A stretch of 64,000 nucleotides of DNA from Yamadazyma tenuis (Eukaryota; Ascomycota; Pichiomycetes; Serinales; Debaryomycetaceae), in contig NC_089462.1 in assembly GCF_029203305.1 (NCBI RefSeq), forward strand, positions 1,674,001-1,738,000, given 5' to 3'. Position 1 is the stretch's first letter; each line of letters opens with the position of its first letter. Of the stretch, positions 18,042 through 26,728 are shown one piece after another. The position numbers and the translations under genes were made by a program. The notes beneath the pieces are model-generated. The model was not told the origin of the DNA, searched no databases, and saw only the letters and a program-made list of their open reading frames with translations.

Positions 18042-19844
18042 ATGCCGGAGTTGGCAAACCCCAAGACCGCCATCACGATCCTTTACGGCTCGGACACGGG
18101 AACGGCACAGGACTATGCGATTTTTCTACTGAAGCGACTCAAGTACTTGCTGTTGAAGCCTCGTGTGGCAGCCCTTGATGAGTACCCACTCAAGAACTTG
18201 GTGACCGAAACCCAATTTTTAATTGTAATCTGTGCCACTGCCGGGCAGGGCGAGGTACCTCGCAATGGGAAGAAGTTTATGAGGTTCATCTTGAAAAAAA
18301 AACTTCCTCCAGACCTTCTTAATCATCTTTATATCGCCACTTTTGGGCTCGGTGACTCTTCATACCCCAAATTCAATTATGCCATCAAAAAGATCCACAC
18401 CCGGTTGCTCCAGCTTGGGTGCAAAGAACTCACGTTACGCTGCGAAGCAGATGAACAGAGCCCTGAGGGCTTGGATGGCTACTACACCGAATGGGAATCA
18501 CATTTGATGACCTCTATTAAGGGCCATTTCCCGCTGTTGAAGCCTTTAAATGATTCGACAATTCTCCGACCACAGAATACGGTGTTGATCGATAAGGCCG
18601 GCGACGACGTCGAGTATGCAGAGCCTCCCAAGCAGTTGTCGTGCTCTCGTATCAACGTAGCGGAGGACTTGAAAATCGGTACCATCGATACTAATAGGCG
18701 GATAACTGGAGCAGACCATTTCCAAGACGTAAGGCACTTGGTGATCCGATCACAAGGACTCGAGTTCGTTCCGGGAGACACAGTCGGCATGTTTCCGTCA
18801 AACAGCTCGCAGATGGTCCAGACATTACTTGAACTGCAAAAGCTATGGCTTCCTTTTGCAGATAAACCACTCAGCATCAAAGGAACGATTCCACACATCG
18901 AAGGAGGGCTTATCGAGGCTCGGCATTTGACGCTCCGAACCCTCTTGACGCATCACTTGGACATTATGGCGATTCCTACCCGGTCGTTCTTTTTTAGTCT
19001 CTGGCACTACGTGGATGGGTCTACTGAAGACGGAGCTCGAGAGAAGGAAAAACTACAGGATTTCTGCAACTTGGAAAATAGCGAAGAGCTCTACAACTAC
19101 GCCAACCGGCCACGGCGCCTGATCTTCGAAACGTTGCTTGAGTTTGAGAATAACTTGACGATTCCAGTGGAGCATGTATTTGATTTGCTCCCCAAGGTCA
19201 AGCCCAGATTGTTTCTGATTGCGTCCAAACCGGACCCTCAAACGGTGGAGCTCCTCGTGGGGATTGTAGAGTACCAGACGATCATCAAGAGAACCAGAAA
19301 AGGGTTCTGTAGCAGCTGGATCAAGACTTTACAACCGGGAGACCCCATAGTGTTTTCACTCCATAGGCAGGGACTTAATTTCGAGCTTGCCAACGGCGAT
19401 AAGCCACCAGTAATTCTTGTAAGCACTGGGACTGGGGTGGCCCCTGTCAAGTCGCTCGTGGAACACATCACGCAGACCGGTGATCACCAGTTGTACATGT
19501 TTTATGGGTTCCGAAATGAGGAACAGGATTTCTTATTCAAGGACTTGTGGCTTGAGCTCCAAAGGCAGGGAAAGCTTTCGTTGTTCCCGTGCATTTCGAG
19601 ATCAGGAGTGGCTAAGAAACAGTACGTTCAGAATGGGTTGTTCGAACAACGGCAGGTTGTGGGGGACTTGATTGTAAACCAGAATGCTATTGTGTATGTT
19701 TGTGGATCGAGTGGGGCGATGCCCCGGCAAGTTCGACAGACGATAATGGACATTTTGGAGGGAAGAGACAGCGCGGTGGAGGAGGTGGATCAGTATCTTC
19801 GAGTGATGGAGAATAGTGGACGGTACATCCAAGAGACGTGGTGA
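18042..19844 (+). CDS. TAH18: NADPH-dependent diflavin reductase Tah18
   Basis: Tah18 passes electrons from NADPH through FAD and FMN to Dre2 in the cytosolic Fe-S assembly pathway. The 600 residues contain a flavodoxin domain (FMN loop YGSDTGTAQDYA at about 15-26; CATAGQGEVP; FGLGDSSYPKFNYA), a FAD-binding domain (PTRSFFFSL and PRLFLIASKPD) and an NADPH-binding domain (VSTGTGVAPVKSLVEH, FYGFRNEEQDFLF, VYVCGSSGAMP). Ending in a short YIQETW is typical of the family, where a terminal Trp stacks on the flavin. Length equals the usual 600-630. Confidence 0.95.
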   Translation: MPELANPKTAITILYGSDTGTAQDYAIFLLKRLKYLLLKPRVAALDEYPLKNLVTETQFLIVICATAGQGEVPRNGKKFMRFILKKKLPPDLLNHLYIATFGLGDSSYPKFNYAIKKIHTRLLQLGCKELTLRCEADEQSPEGLDGYYTEWESHLMTSIKGHFPLLKPLNDSTILRPQNTVLIDKAGDDVEYAEPPKQLSCSRINVAEDLKIGTIDTNRRITGADHFQDVRHLVIRSQGLEFVPGDTVGMFPSNSSQMVQTLLELQKLWLPFADKPLSIKGTIPHIEGGLIEARHLTLRTLLTHHLDIMAIPTRSFFFSLWHYVDGSTEDGAREKEKLQDFCNLENSEELYNYANRPRRLIFETLLEFENNLTIPVEHVFDLLPKVKPRLFLIASKPDPQTVELLVGIVEYQTIIKRTRKGFCSSWIKTLQPGDPIVFSLHRQGLNFELANGDKPPVILVSTGTGVAPVKSLVEHITQTGDHQLYMFYGFRNEEQDFLFKDLWLELQRQGKLSLFPCISRSGVAKKQYVQNGLFEQRQVVGDLIVNQNAIVYVCGSSGAMPRQVRQTIMDILEGRDSAVEEVDQYLRVMENSGRYIQETW

Positions 19845-20026
19845 CATCCACTCAGATATGTGGGGGTGTTATACTCGCCGTTGGCTCGGATTTCTCAATA
19901 CCTATGCCTTTAGTACATGTTAGCTCAATAGAAAAAGTACAAAACTATAGACGTATTCCACCTACGGTTTCGCAGCCAGAATCTTCGCAGCCAACACAGA
20001 CGATCGCGCAAACTGAAAAATTTCCA

Positions 20027-21388
20027 ATGAACCTCACCAGAGCCGTCCCCCTAAAAACCATAGCTCGTCTCGTGGGCACCGCTCCCGCCCGGCTCATGGG
20101 CACCACCAAACGAACGTACCCCGATGTGCTCGAGGTCCAAGGTCAGGCCTTCAAAACCGATGAATGGACCAACGTCCCCCAGTTCATCCTCGACCTCACC
20201 AAACGCCAACTCCACCAGAACCCTAACCACCCCATCGGAATCCTCCGCCACTTAATCGAGAAAAACTTCACCGGCCTTGGATACACGTACTACAGTGACT
20301 TTCAGCCCGTGGTCACCACGTACGAAAACTTCGATATGCTCGGGTTTCCCCCAGACCATCCTGGCCGAAGCAAATCTGATACCTACTACTTGAATAAAAC
20401 CCATTTGTTGAGAACACACACCTCAGCCCACGAAGGTGAGTGCTTTTCGTTGATGAAGACCCCCGGATACTTCATCACCGCCGACGTGTACCGCAAAGAT
20501 GAAATCGACCGAACTCACTATCCCGCTTTCCACCAGATGGAAGGAGCTCGGGTCTGGGACAGAAACCAGCCGGGACTATTTGAGCAGTTGCAACGTGACA
20601 TCGACTCGATTCCTACCACCAACTTGGTGGTGGAAGACTGTGCTGCCCAATCACCGGCCAACCCCAAGCAAGAGTATATGGAAAATAGAGAAGTGGAATT
20701 GGTGTCTGCGCACTTGAAGCGCACGATGGAGTTGTTGGTGCACACGGTGTTTGAGGCAGCCAAGGCCAGTGCTGCCGCCGCTGGATCGACCGAGCCTTAC
20801 CTCAACGAGCCGTTGCGCGTACGGTGGGTGGAGGCGTACTTTCCGTGGACCGCTCCCTCGTACGAGATCGAAGTTTGGTGGAAAGGCGAATGGCTTGAAT
20901 GTTGTGGCCTGGGGCTTGTGCGGCAACCGGTCATGGTCAATGCTGGCTTGAGCACCGACCACATCGGATGGGCGTTTGGGGTGGGCCTCGACCGAATCGC
21001 CATGTTGTTATTTGGAATTCCCGATATTAGGCTCTTCTGGACTCTCGACCCGCGATTTGGCAGCCAGTTCCAGCAGGGAAAGGTGACCACCTTCCAACCG
21101 TACTCGAAATTCCCAGGAATCAAGCGGGACGTTTCGTTTTGGTTGCCAGACGGAAGCCTTTTACACGCCAATGATGTGATGGAATCGATCCGGAACTATG
21201 GTGGAGATTTGATAGAAAGTGTGAGTTTGATTGATGAGTTCAAGCACCCTAAAACTGCAAGACATTCGCAGTGCTACCGAGTGAATTACCAGTCGATGGA
21301 CCGCAACTTGACCAACTCAGAGATCAATCAGATCCATAGTGACGTGCAGAACGACTTGATTGAGTATTTCGGCATCGAAATCCGTTAA
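20027..21388 (+). CDS. MSF1: Mitochondrial phenylalanyl-tRNA synthetase Msf1
   Basis: 453 residues. A mitochondrial presequence (MNLTRAVPLKTIARLVGTAPARL) precedes a class II catalytic core (NHPIGILRHLIE, FDMLGFPPDHPGRSKSDTYY, LLRTHTSAHE, TADVYRKDEIDRTHYPAFHQMEG, and motif 3 GVGLDRIAMLLFGIPDIRLFW). A C-terminal ferredoxin-fold anticodon-binding domain follows (PGIKRDVSFWL to the end). It is single-chain, as are all mitochondrial PheRS. Start at 20027 is chosen because it begins the presequence; the frame runs back to 19838 but would overlap the TAH18 stop. A CTG at 20909-20911 sits where relatives carry Cys or Ser-like small residues. Confidence 0.94.
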   Translation: MNLTRAVPLKTIARLVGTAPARLMGTTKRTYPDVLEVQGQAFKTDEWTNVPQFILDLTKRQLHQNPNHPIGILRHLIEKNFTGLGYTYYSDFQPVVTTYENFDMLGFPPDHPGRSKSDTYYLNKTHLLRTHTSAHEGECFSLMKTPGYFITADVYRKDEIDRTHYPAFHQMEGARVWDRNQPGLFEQLQRDIDSIPTTNLVVEDCAAQSPANPKQEYMENREVELVSAHLKRTMELLVHTVFEAAKASAAAAGSTEPYLNEPLRVRWVEAYFPWTAPSYEIEVWWKGEWLECCGLGLVRQPVMVNAGLSTDHIGWAFGVGLDRIAMLLFGIPDIRLFWTLDPRFGSQFQQGKVTTFQPYSKFPGIKRDVSFWLPDGSLLHANDVMESIRNYGGDLIESVSLIDEFKHPKTARHSQCYRVNYQSMDRNLTNSEINQIHSDVQNDLIEYFGIEIR

Positions 21389-21565
21389 GCGTCAAACACT
21401 TGTAAATAGGAATAAAAGTTTATAGTGGTTTTTACACCACTTTCAAAAGGTCACCCTTGGGTTGAAAGCCTGTTACTTAAGGTAAGGAGAAGTTGGTTGA
21501 TCAAAAGCTGTCCCAGACACCAAGCAAAGTTCGAGTCCTGTATTGAGAGTAGTTGGCGCTGTAAA

Positions 21566-21820
21566 CTAAATTGAGCTATATTTCACGGGCACACATCCAG
21601 TTTCCAAGGTGCACCGGGTGGAAGCCACAGTCGCATCCCAGCTCCAAGTGATAGACCAATTGTCTGTCCCGGCATTCCCGCACGCAACATCGTATTTGTT
21701 TTCTTCTTCATCCTTTCTCTTTTCGCAGCAATAATCTATATTCCATATGTTAATATACTCAATTGTCTCTCCTGAACTATATGATACTGCCTCAACCGCA
21801 GAAAAAGGTCGGAAGTTCTC
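21566..21820 (-). pseudogene. C-terminal fragment of a cysteine-rich, probably secreted protein
   Basis: An 84-codon reading ends at a TAG (complement of 21566-21568) and begins just after an in-frame TGA (21821-21823); it has no ATG. It carries five cysteines (a CC pair, then three spaced singles), a Lys-Arg pair suited to Kex2 cleavage, and an aromatic run WSITWSWD, giving it the look of a folded secreted domain rather than random DNA. Upstream on the same strand other frames are open in short blocks (for example about 21874-22054), which suggests a gene broken by frameshifts. I cannot name the family. Chance cannot be excluded without a search. Confidence 0.35.
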
Positions 21821-21826
21821 TCACTG

Positions 21827-22705
21827 GTGAAAAATCCAAGACAAGAAAGAACTAGATGCTGGCTTTCATTAGACGACTTGGACACGCTAAAAGCAATGCC
21901 AACCGTTGTTCGTTACGACTCGTTCCATCTGTACATCACATGCATTATCAACAACTATTCTAATACTCATGGTTATATGGAACTTATAATAAACCTGAAA
22001 ACCTTGAATTAGGCACTTGACGTGGTCAAAGGCAATGGGAAATATATTGCTTCAGAAGTCCCCAAGGCAGGATGGGTCACGAAAGTTTGTTATTCAGGAC
22101 AAACAACGCAATACATCCAATACTATGAAGGAAGATACTTCACTGCGGAACATAAAAAGGTAAGCCTGTTGGCAACAGAATTCTCGATATCATTGAAGAG
22201 TAAAGTGTAACTATAAAACGTAGAACTTATTATTGGAGAAACTTTTAGGAGAATGAAGGCTTCTAAAGAATCTAAAATACACAACAAAAGATTTGAGGAT
22301 TTGTTACAATGTCATAGTAGTGGGAATGGCATTGGTGAGAACAGAGAAAAGGGATCCCACAAAGAAATTTGCACCATATTAGAAGAATTGAGCGAATTCA
22401 AAGCCAAATTAGTCAACACTCATTTTGAAATACTACATGAGAATATCTTGTGTCTTGTGGAAGACTATACCGAAACTGGTGTCAACAGACAAATGACAAT
22501 AAACCTGAAGTTTATGGATTGGGCTACCACTGTGTCTTGGGTGCTCAGAACGTTTGTAAAAAATAATAACGGTTCTTATTGCACTAGTATAAAAGCGCCA
22601 AAATACTATCCAGGTATATTGCCAGACGTGACAGGAACAGAACTCTATAATATTTTGGATAAGAAGCATGCTCCACCTCCGTACACGAAAAAGGAGAACT
22701 CATAG
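21827..22705 (+). pseudogene. Degenerate or spliced hypothetical gene, one frame with three stops
   Basis: A single frame spans 293 codons and is interrupted only by TAG at 22010-22012 and TAA at 22208-22210 and 22214-22216. Random sequence of this composition would give many more stops. The last open block, 22253-22705 (150 codons, ATG start), encodes a helical, Glu/Lys-rich protein ending in a Lys-rich tail (APPPYTKKENS). The middle block includes GWVTKVCYSGQTTQ and aromatic YYEGRYF. Introns were considered: GTAAGC near 22160 and TTTTAG near 22251 exist, but joining them shifts the frame into a stop and no TACTAAC is nearby. No family recognised; either a decaying gene or a young open frame at 22253. 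Confidence 0.4.
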
Positions 22706-22855
22706 GATAGACTATATCGATCAATAAACAAAATCAAGGATATGGCTTTGCTATATACCCACGGCGAAGACCTCTGGAGTCGTGGCAGGGCTACTTCTCC
22801 ACCAAGTAAAGTCGCACAACTTCAAAGTCGCACTCAACTCAAATTTTTCATTACC

Positions 22856-23536
22856 ATGTTCAGGCTAGCATCACCGTTATTGGCGGGGTTGGCTTCGGGA
22901 AGTCGCATCTCGGCGCCCCCCTGTGTGTCGCCGCTCATGTCTCTCATGGCTGTGCGGTTCAAGCACGAGTTTGCTCCCAGATTTAAGAGAATAAGAAAGT
23001 CCATGAAGGGCCGCGTGGGCGCCAGGGTCGGCGGGTCGCTCAAGGGGAATTCTCTAGAATTTGGCCAGTTTGGCTTGCGCCTCAAGTCCAACGGGATCCG
23101 TATGACCGCCACGCAACTCAAAGAGGCGCATAATGTGATTATGCGGGAAATCAGGCCTTCAGGGGCCGATTTATTAACCAGGTTTTCGTGCGACTTGGCC
23201 GTGTGTGTCAAAGGTAACCAGACCAGAATGGGGAAGGGGAAGGGGGCCTTCTCGCACTGGGCCACGCGTGTGCGGACCGGTAAGATCTTGTTTGAGATCA
23301 GAGGGAACCTTCACGAGAGGGTGGCCAAGGAAGCGTTAAGAAAAGCATCTGCGAAGCTTCCTGGGGTGTGTGAGATTGTCACCGAAAAGTCCTTGATTCG
23401 AGTTAGTCCCACCAAACTCGTGGAAAAACCGGCACCTGTGGACTACCTTGAGCTCTTAAACGCAAGACCCACCAAGAAATGGGCCAATATCGTTGCTTCT
23501 AAGCAACCATTATATAAACAGTTCCGTGGCCGGTAG
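22856..23536 (+). CDS. MRPL16: Mitochondrial large-subunit ribosomal protein uL16m
   Basis: 226 residues. A presequence (MFRLASPLLAGLASGSRIS) is followed by the L16 domain: HEFAPRFKRIRKSMKGR, EFGQFGLRL, the conserved TRMGKGKGAFSHWATRV loop that reaches the peptidyl-transferase/tRNA site, and ILFEIRGNLHERVAKEALRKASAKLP. The 38-codon upstream frame extension (to 22742) has no presequence character, so ATG 22856 is used. Only 43 bp separate its stop from the next gene's ATG. Confidence 0.95.
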   Translation: MFRLASPLLAGLASGSRISAPPCVSPLMSLMAVRFKHEFAPRFKRIRKSMKGRVGARVGGSLKGNSLEFGQFGLRLKSNGIRMTATQLKEAHNVIMREIRPSGADLLTRFSCDLAVCVKGNQTRMGKGKGAFSHWATRVRTGKILFEIRGNLHERVAKEALRKASAKLPGVCEIVTEKSLIRVSPTKLVEKPAPVDYLELLNARPTKKWANIVASKQPLYKQFRGR

Positions 23537-23579
23537 CGCACTTGTAAATAGAATTCGCAGTACCAAATAAACATTTTCC

Positions 23580-23968
23580 ATGTCTGCCCTGAGGGATACT
23601 GGTAAGTTGGCATACCACGGGCTTACGACGTTGTCGCGGCTTGTGGAGTCTGACACGGAGGTGGCGACTATTGACTTGAACTTATTGGAGAACTTGAACA
23701 CCAACCAGGCGCTCAATTATATCAAGTTGGAGCAAAAGCTCGATGCGTTGGACACCCACTCCAACACCCTTAAAGCAATTGGTATGTACTGTAAACCGCG
23801 ACAACCACCGGGACATTGGTTATACTAACGGCTGTAGACGAGGAGTATGGGGCGTACGTAAAGCTTCTCGACGATATCGACGACCGGAGTCAGAAGCTTG
23901 ATCAATTGGTGGATGAGCTTGATGCGTGGACGAAGGAGCTTGACAAGAGTACCGGGGCCGCCAGGTGA
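23580..23968 (+). CDS. BLOC-1 subunit 2-like coiled-coil protein, one intron
   Basis: Two exons, 23580-23781 and 23838-23968, give 110 residues. The donor GTATGT, branch TACTAAC (23823-23829) and acceptor TGTAG make the 56-nt intron convincing, and splicing restores a coiled-coil frame. The C-terminal helix (EEYGAYVKLLDDIDDRSQ, then KLDQLVDELDAWTKELDKS) follows the human BLOC1S2 pattern of a central Leu/Ile zipper ending in KLDAY-KKLE. BLOC-1 acts at endosomes/lysosomes in membrane trafficking. The stop codon TGA lies inside the first unit of a 20-bp tandem repeat. Fungal BLOC-1 subunits diverge quickly, so another subunit is possible. Confidence 0.68.
23782..23837 (+). other. Spliceosomal intron of the BLOC1S2-like gene
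   Basis: GTATGT donor at 23782, TACTAAC at 23823-23829, TAG acceptor ending 23837; 56 nt, phase 1. Confidence 0.93.
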
Positions 23969-24039
23969 TGGCTGGGAATGCCAGGTGACGGCTGGGAATG
24001 CCAGGTGACGGCTGGGAATGCCAGGTGACGGCTGGGGCC
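23960..24039. repeat. 20-bp tandem repeat, 4 copies
   Basis: Unit GCCAGGTGACGGCTGGGAAT at 23960, 23980, 24000 and 24020; the first has one substitution (GATGG) and the last diverges at its end. The TGA of the first unit is the stop codon of the BLOC1S2-like gene, so the array grew from the gene's 3' end. Confidence 0.95.
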
Positions 24040-24076
24040 GTGTGCTTGGTAGATATTTATATTCTATAATACATTA

Positions 24077-24403
24077 TTATACAAGTTTCTTCAACTTCTC
24101 TTCCACGATTCTCACCTTATCGATGCTCTTCTGAGACTTGTCGGTCCTTGTGCCGACTCTGATGTCGCTCTGGATCCGGACCACTCCGTGGTGGTGTAAT
24201 AACTCGTGCATCTGACCGATTTTTCCCATGACCACGTCCCAGTTGCCCTCGATGGTGGTGCCAGCTGAGTGCAACGTGACAGTCAAACCTTCGGGGTTCT
24301 CACGTAAGAACTTGGTGATAAGTGTAACCTCGTCGGACACTGAGGCACTACCGGTGCCAATGGGCACGATACAAACGTCTGCAATACAATTCAAACTAAC
24401 CAT
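24077..24403 (-). CDS. ECM15: Thiamine-binding/UPF0045 (MTH1187) family protein Ecm15
   Basis: 108 residues of a single ferredoxin-like domain. [39 protein letters not shown] and [14 protein letters not shown] are the family's ligand-pocket and core motifs, matching S. cerevisiae Ecm15 (104 residues) throughout. Family members form tetramers that bind small ligands; the physiological role in yeast is unclear. The ATG at 24403 is used because the domain starts there; 30 more in-frame codons upstream are not family-like. It lies 86 bp from the TBF1 stop in tandem. Confidence 0.92.
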   Translation of the reverse strand: MVSLNCIADVCIVPIGTGSASVSDEVTLITKFLRENPEGLTVTLHSAGTTIEGNWDVVMGKIGQMHELLHHHGVVRIQSDIRVGTRTDKSQKSIDKVRIVEEKLKKLV

Positions 24404-24489
24404 GAGGGTAGGAAAACTGGTGATTTCGGGTGCGAACTCAACAAAATGTGCGACTGGCGGTCGCGAATCAAATGTCGCTGGCTGCAAAT

Positions 24490-26370
24490 TCACTCAGCTT
24501 GAGCTTTAGCAATGTTGGGAATGGGAGCTGCCGCCGTCTTCTTGGCCCGCTTCAGCCGGTCGTCTCTCTCCAAGTCTCCCGTCACCTTCAGTAAGTACTG
24601 AGGCACCGGCAAACCGCTCTTGAGGAAAAACATTTTCCAGTTTCTGGCCTTGTCCTTAAGTTGCACCTGGGTCCGGTTTTTCAAGGCTTCTGACACTTTA
24701 CCTCCAGCACCAAACAACTCGAGGATCTTGGACCAGTGGGGTCCCGCAAGCTCTAACGCGTGGCGCAACGCCTTTTCTTCCTCGCGGGTCCACGGTCTCC
24801 GCATGGAGATTCTGCCGGGACCATGGGCCATTTGGACGTGCAACTGCTTTTCCAAGATCTCGGATGGGAGCAACGTGTCGGTGAGTTCGCCCGAGGTGGC
24901 CGGCTCATCACCCGATAACGGGGCAGTGGCGGCGGCGGGCTTGGTGTCGTCGGGCCGGGGCTTGGTGATTTTCTTGTTGCCCCAAATGAGGAAAAGCATA
25001 TTCTTGCCCACAAACTCAAAGAGACTGCGCAAAAACAGAAACCAGTCGTATTCCTCACTCAAAGTCGAGTTGTCGGGATAGTTCAAGAGAATGGTACGAC
25101 GGCTCTTGCACCGGTCAATGAAGTCCAGCTCGGTGGGACTCAAGATCTTGGTCAGGCGCTTTTCCATTAAAATCGCATCCAAGTTGTCGGGGAGAATGTC
25201 GTCCAACACTTCAACCCGCGATCGCTCCCCTGCTTCGATGGCCGAGATGTACGCTTGTGTCTTCAAATCCAAGTATAAAATGGCTTGCAGCTTGAGAAGC
25301 TTGCCGATACGGTCGCCGGCACCGGGGGTACTACCACCCACCGTCAGACCCGTATTTTCAAGGTGGTTACTCAAGCTGTTGTGGGGGTCCAAGTTATTCA
25401 ACGGGCAGAAAATCCCTAAAAACGACTCGTTCAAGTAGAAAAAACCCACCTCGATGACCCCGAGTGTCGCCAACAAGAAGGTTGCAAGGTTGACCTTGCG
25501 CAACGTCGACTCAATGCTCTGTTCACGGTTTTTAAATGGGGCCGGGGTGGACTCAGAGTGATTCCAGGTGCCGGGAGCCACATGCGACACCGCCAAAAAC
25601 GGGTCTTCGTCCGAGTAGAGCTTCTTGGTGAACTCAAAGAGCGACGTCAAGTCGCGGAAGCTGGCCCCAGCGGCGGTGTCGACGTTGGACACCAAGTCGA
25701 TGATTTTCTGGTACGGGCCCACCGTGAAGATTCGAAGAATTTGGGTTGCGAGGTTGTCCAACGATGGAAGCGTGTTGACGAGGAGCTGGGTGCGTGGCGG
25801 CAAGAAGTCTGCTGCCACGATGGCCATGGGGAGGGCCGTGAGGTGGGTGGTGGTCATGGCTGGTGACGAGAGCTGGTGCGAGAGTTGGTGCGAGAGCTCG
25901 GTGTAGGCGGTGAAGGCAGACGACGAGTTGAGGAGCTCGGAGTCGGCCGGGATCTCGACCCCCTGGTGGAGCACGGTGCGGGCGGGCTTGGGGGTATCGT
26001 TTGGTGAGTTTGTGGTAGGTTCATGGGTGTTGTTGTTTGTGGATTGAGAGATATCACCCAGGGATTTGGTGGGGGATTTGGTGGGGGATTTGGCGGCCAG
26101 TGGTACAGAGGCACCGTTGCTATCGCCGTGGGAATGTGACTCTAGGGCCATTTCGAACTGCAAGTCCAAGTCAGTGGATGATTTGGAAGTGTTTGTGCGC
26201 TTGGGTTCGGGGGAGGGAGCATCGGAAGCGGAACGCTTAGAAGCGGTGGCGACGTGGTTCGAAGACGGGGAGGTAGTGTTGGGCGCGGCGCCGGCGATGG
26301 ACTCGGTGATCATCAGGTCGATGTCGTCCATGTCGATGTGGGATGATTTAGGGGAAGCAGGAGGGCTCAT
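24490..26370 (-). CDS. TBF1: TTAGGG-binding Myb-type factor Tbf1
   Basis: 626 residues. The C-terminal telobox Myb/SANT domain ([28 protein letters not shown], and [19 protein letters not shown]) is the Tbf1 signature, and a TRF-homology-like helical region occupies the middle. The N-terminus is Ser/Pro/Asn-rich with a [10 protein letters not shown] repeat. Tbf1 binds TTAGGG/AACCCTA; in Candida it is reported to drive ribosomal-protein genes together with Cbf1, and in S. cerevisiae snoRNA genes and subtelomeric boundaries. Its own upstream region holds an AACCCTA and two CACGTG sites. The ATG at 26370 is preferred; the frame continues to 26631 through Pro/Arg-rich, promoter-like sequence. Confidence 0.94.
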   Translation of the reverse strand: MSPPASPKSSHIDMDDIDLMITESIAGAAPNTTSPSSNHVATASKRSASDAPSPEPKRTNTSKSSTDLDLQFEMALESHSHGDSNGASVPLAAKSPTKSPTKSLGDISQSTNNNTHEPTTNSPNDTPKPARTVLHQGVEIPADSELLNSSSAFTAYTELSHQLSHQLSSPAMTTTHLTALPMAIVAADFLPPRTQLLVNTLPSLDNLATQILRIFTVGPYQKIIDLVSNVDTAAGASFRDLTSLFEFTKKLYSDEDPFLAVSHVAPGTWNHSESTPAPFKNREQSIESTLRKVNLATFLLATLGVIEVGFFYLNESFLGIFCPLNNLDPHNSLSNHLENTGLTVGGSTPGAGDRIGKLLKLQAILYLDLKTQAYISAIEAGERSRVEVLDDILPDNLDAILMEKRLTKILSPTELDFIDRCKSRRTILLNYPDNSTLSEEYDWFLFLRSLFEFVGKNMLFLIWGNKKITKPRPDDTKPAAATAPLSGDEPATSGELTDTLLPSEILEKQLHVQMAHGPGRISMRRPWTREEEKALRHALELAGPHWSKILELFGAGGKVSEALKNRTQVQLKDKARNWKMFFLKSGLPVPQYLLKVTGDLERDDRLKRAKKTAAAPIPNIAKAQAE

Positions 26371-26728
26371 CGCTGTTGTTGTTTTTGAGGGCGCGGGAAT
26401 GTCACGTGAAGGGCGCGCAGTCACGTGGAGAGATGGGGTCGTGCGCCGTCCGGGTGGGTGGTCGTGCCCCCATCCAGGTGGTCGTGCAGGTGGCGGGCGC
26501 GTGGGGGTCATCGGATCAATCTTAGCGGCACTGGCGCGGCGCACCCAGGCGTATAACTCGCCTGGCGATGTCTCACCCGCCCGCGCACTAGGTTTCCCAC
26601 CACCTGTCGCAGTTATGCCACCCGCATTCACTTACCCAAAAACCCTAGCGGCAGTCCCAATCGGGCACAGCGCGCAATCTCCATCCCATATAAATACCTC
26701 TCGATCCGCCTTCTGGTGTTTTTCTTCA
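26371..26728. promoter_or_regulatory. Divergent TBF1/UGA1 promoter with two CACGTG and one AACCCTA
   Basis: CACGTG at 26403-26408 and 26422-26427 (start-to-start 19 bp) are Cbf1-type sites near the TBF1 start. AACCCTA at 26641-26647 matches the Tbf1 site, and TATAAATA at 26689-26696 lies about 33 bp before the UGA1 ATG. The arrangement suggests Cbf1/Tbf1 control, including autoregulation. Confidence 0.65.

Larger units (their letters stand above)
21389..22855. other. 1.47-kb region without an intact gene; holds two coding relics
   Basis: Between MSF1 and MRPL16 there is no gene with a full-length frame, start and recognisable family. A plus-strand frame is nearly open over 21827-22705, and on the minus strand a cysteine-rich reading runs 21820-21566. 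The last 150 bp form the MRPL16 promoter. Confidence 0.6.

Noticed and set aside
21520..21550. A GTTCGAGTCC word resembling a tRNA T-loop.
   Set aside because: The flanking five bases on each side do not pair and no acceptor, D or anticodon stems are found.
22160..22252. Intron GTAAGC...TTTTAG in the relic region.
   Set aside because: Splicing it puts the next exon into a frame with an early TAA, and no TACTAAC branch site is present.
22433..22669. 78-residue minus-strand frame inside the plus-strand relic.
   Set aside because: It mirrors the open plus-strand frame and has no ATG context or family signal of its own.
26066..26728. N-terminal extension of the UGA1 frame.
   Set aside because: It runs antisense through TBF1 and gives residues with no aminotransferase likeness.
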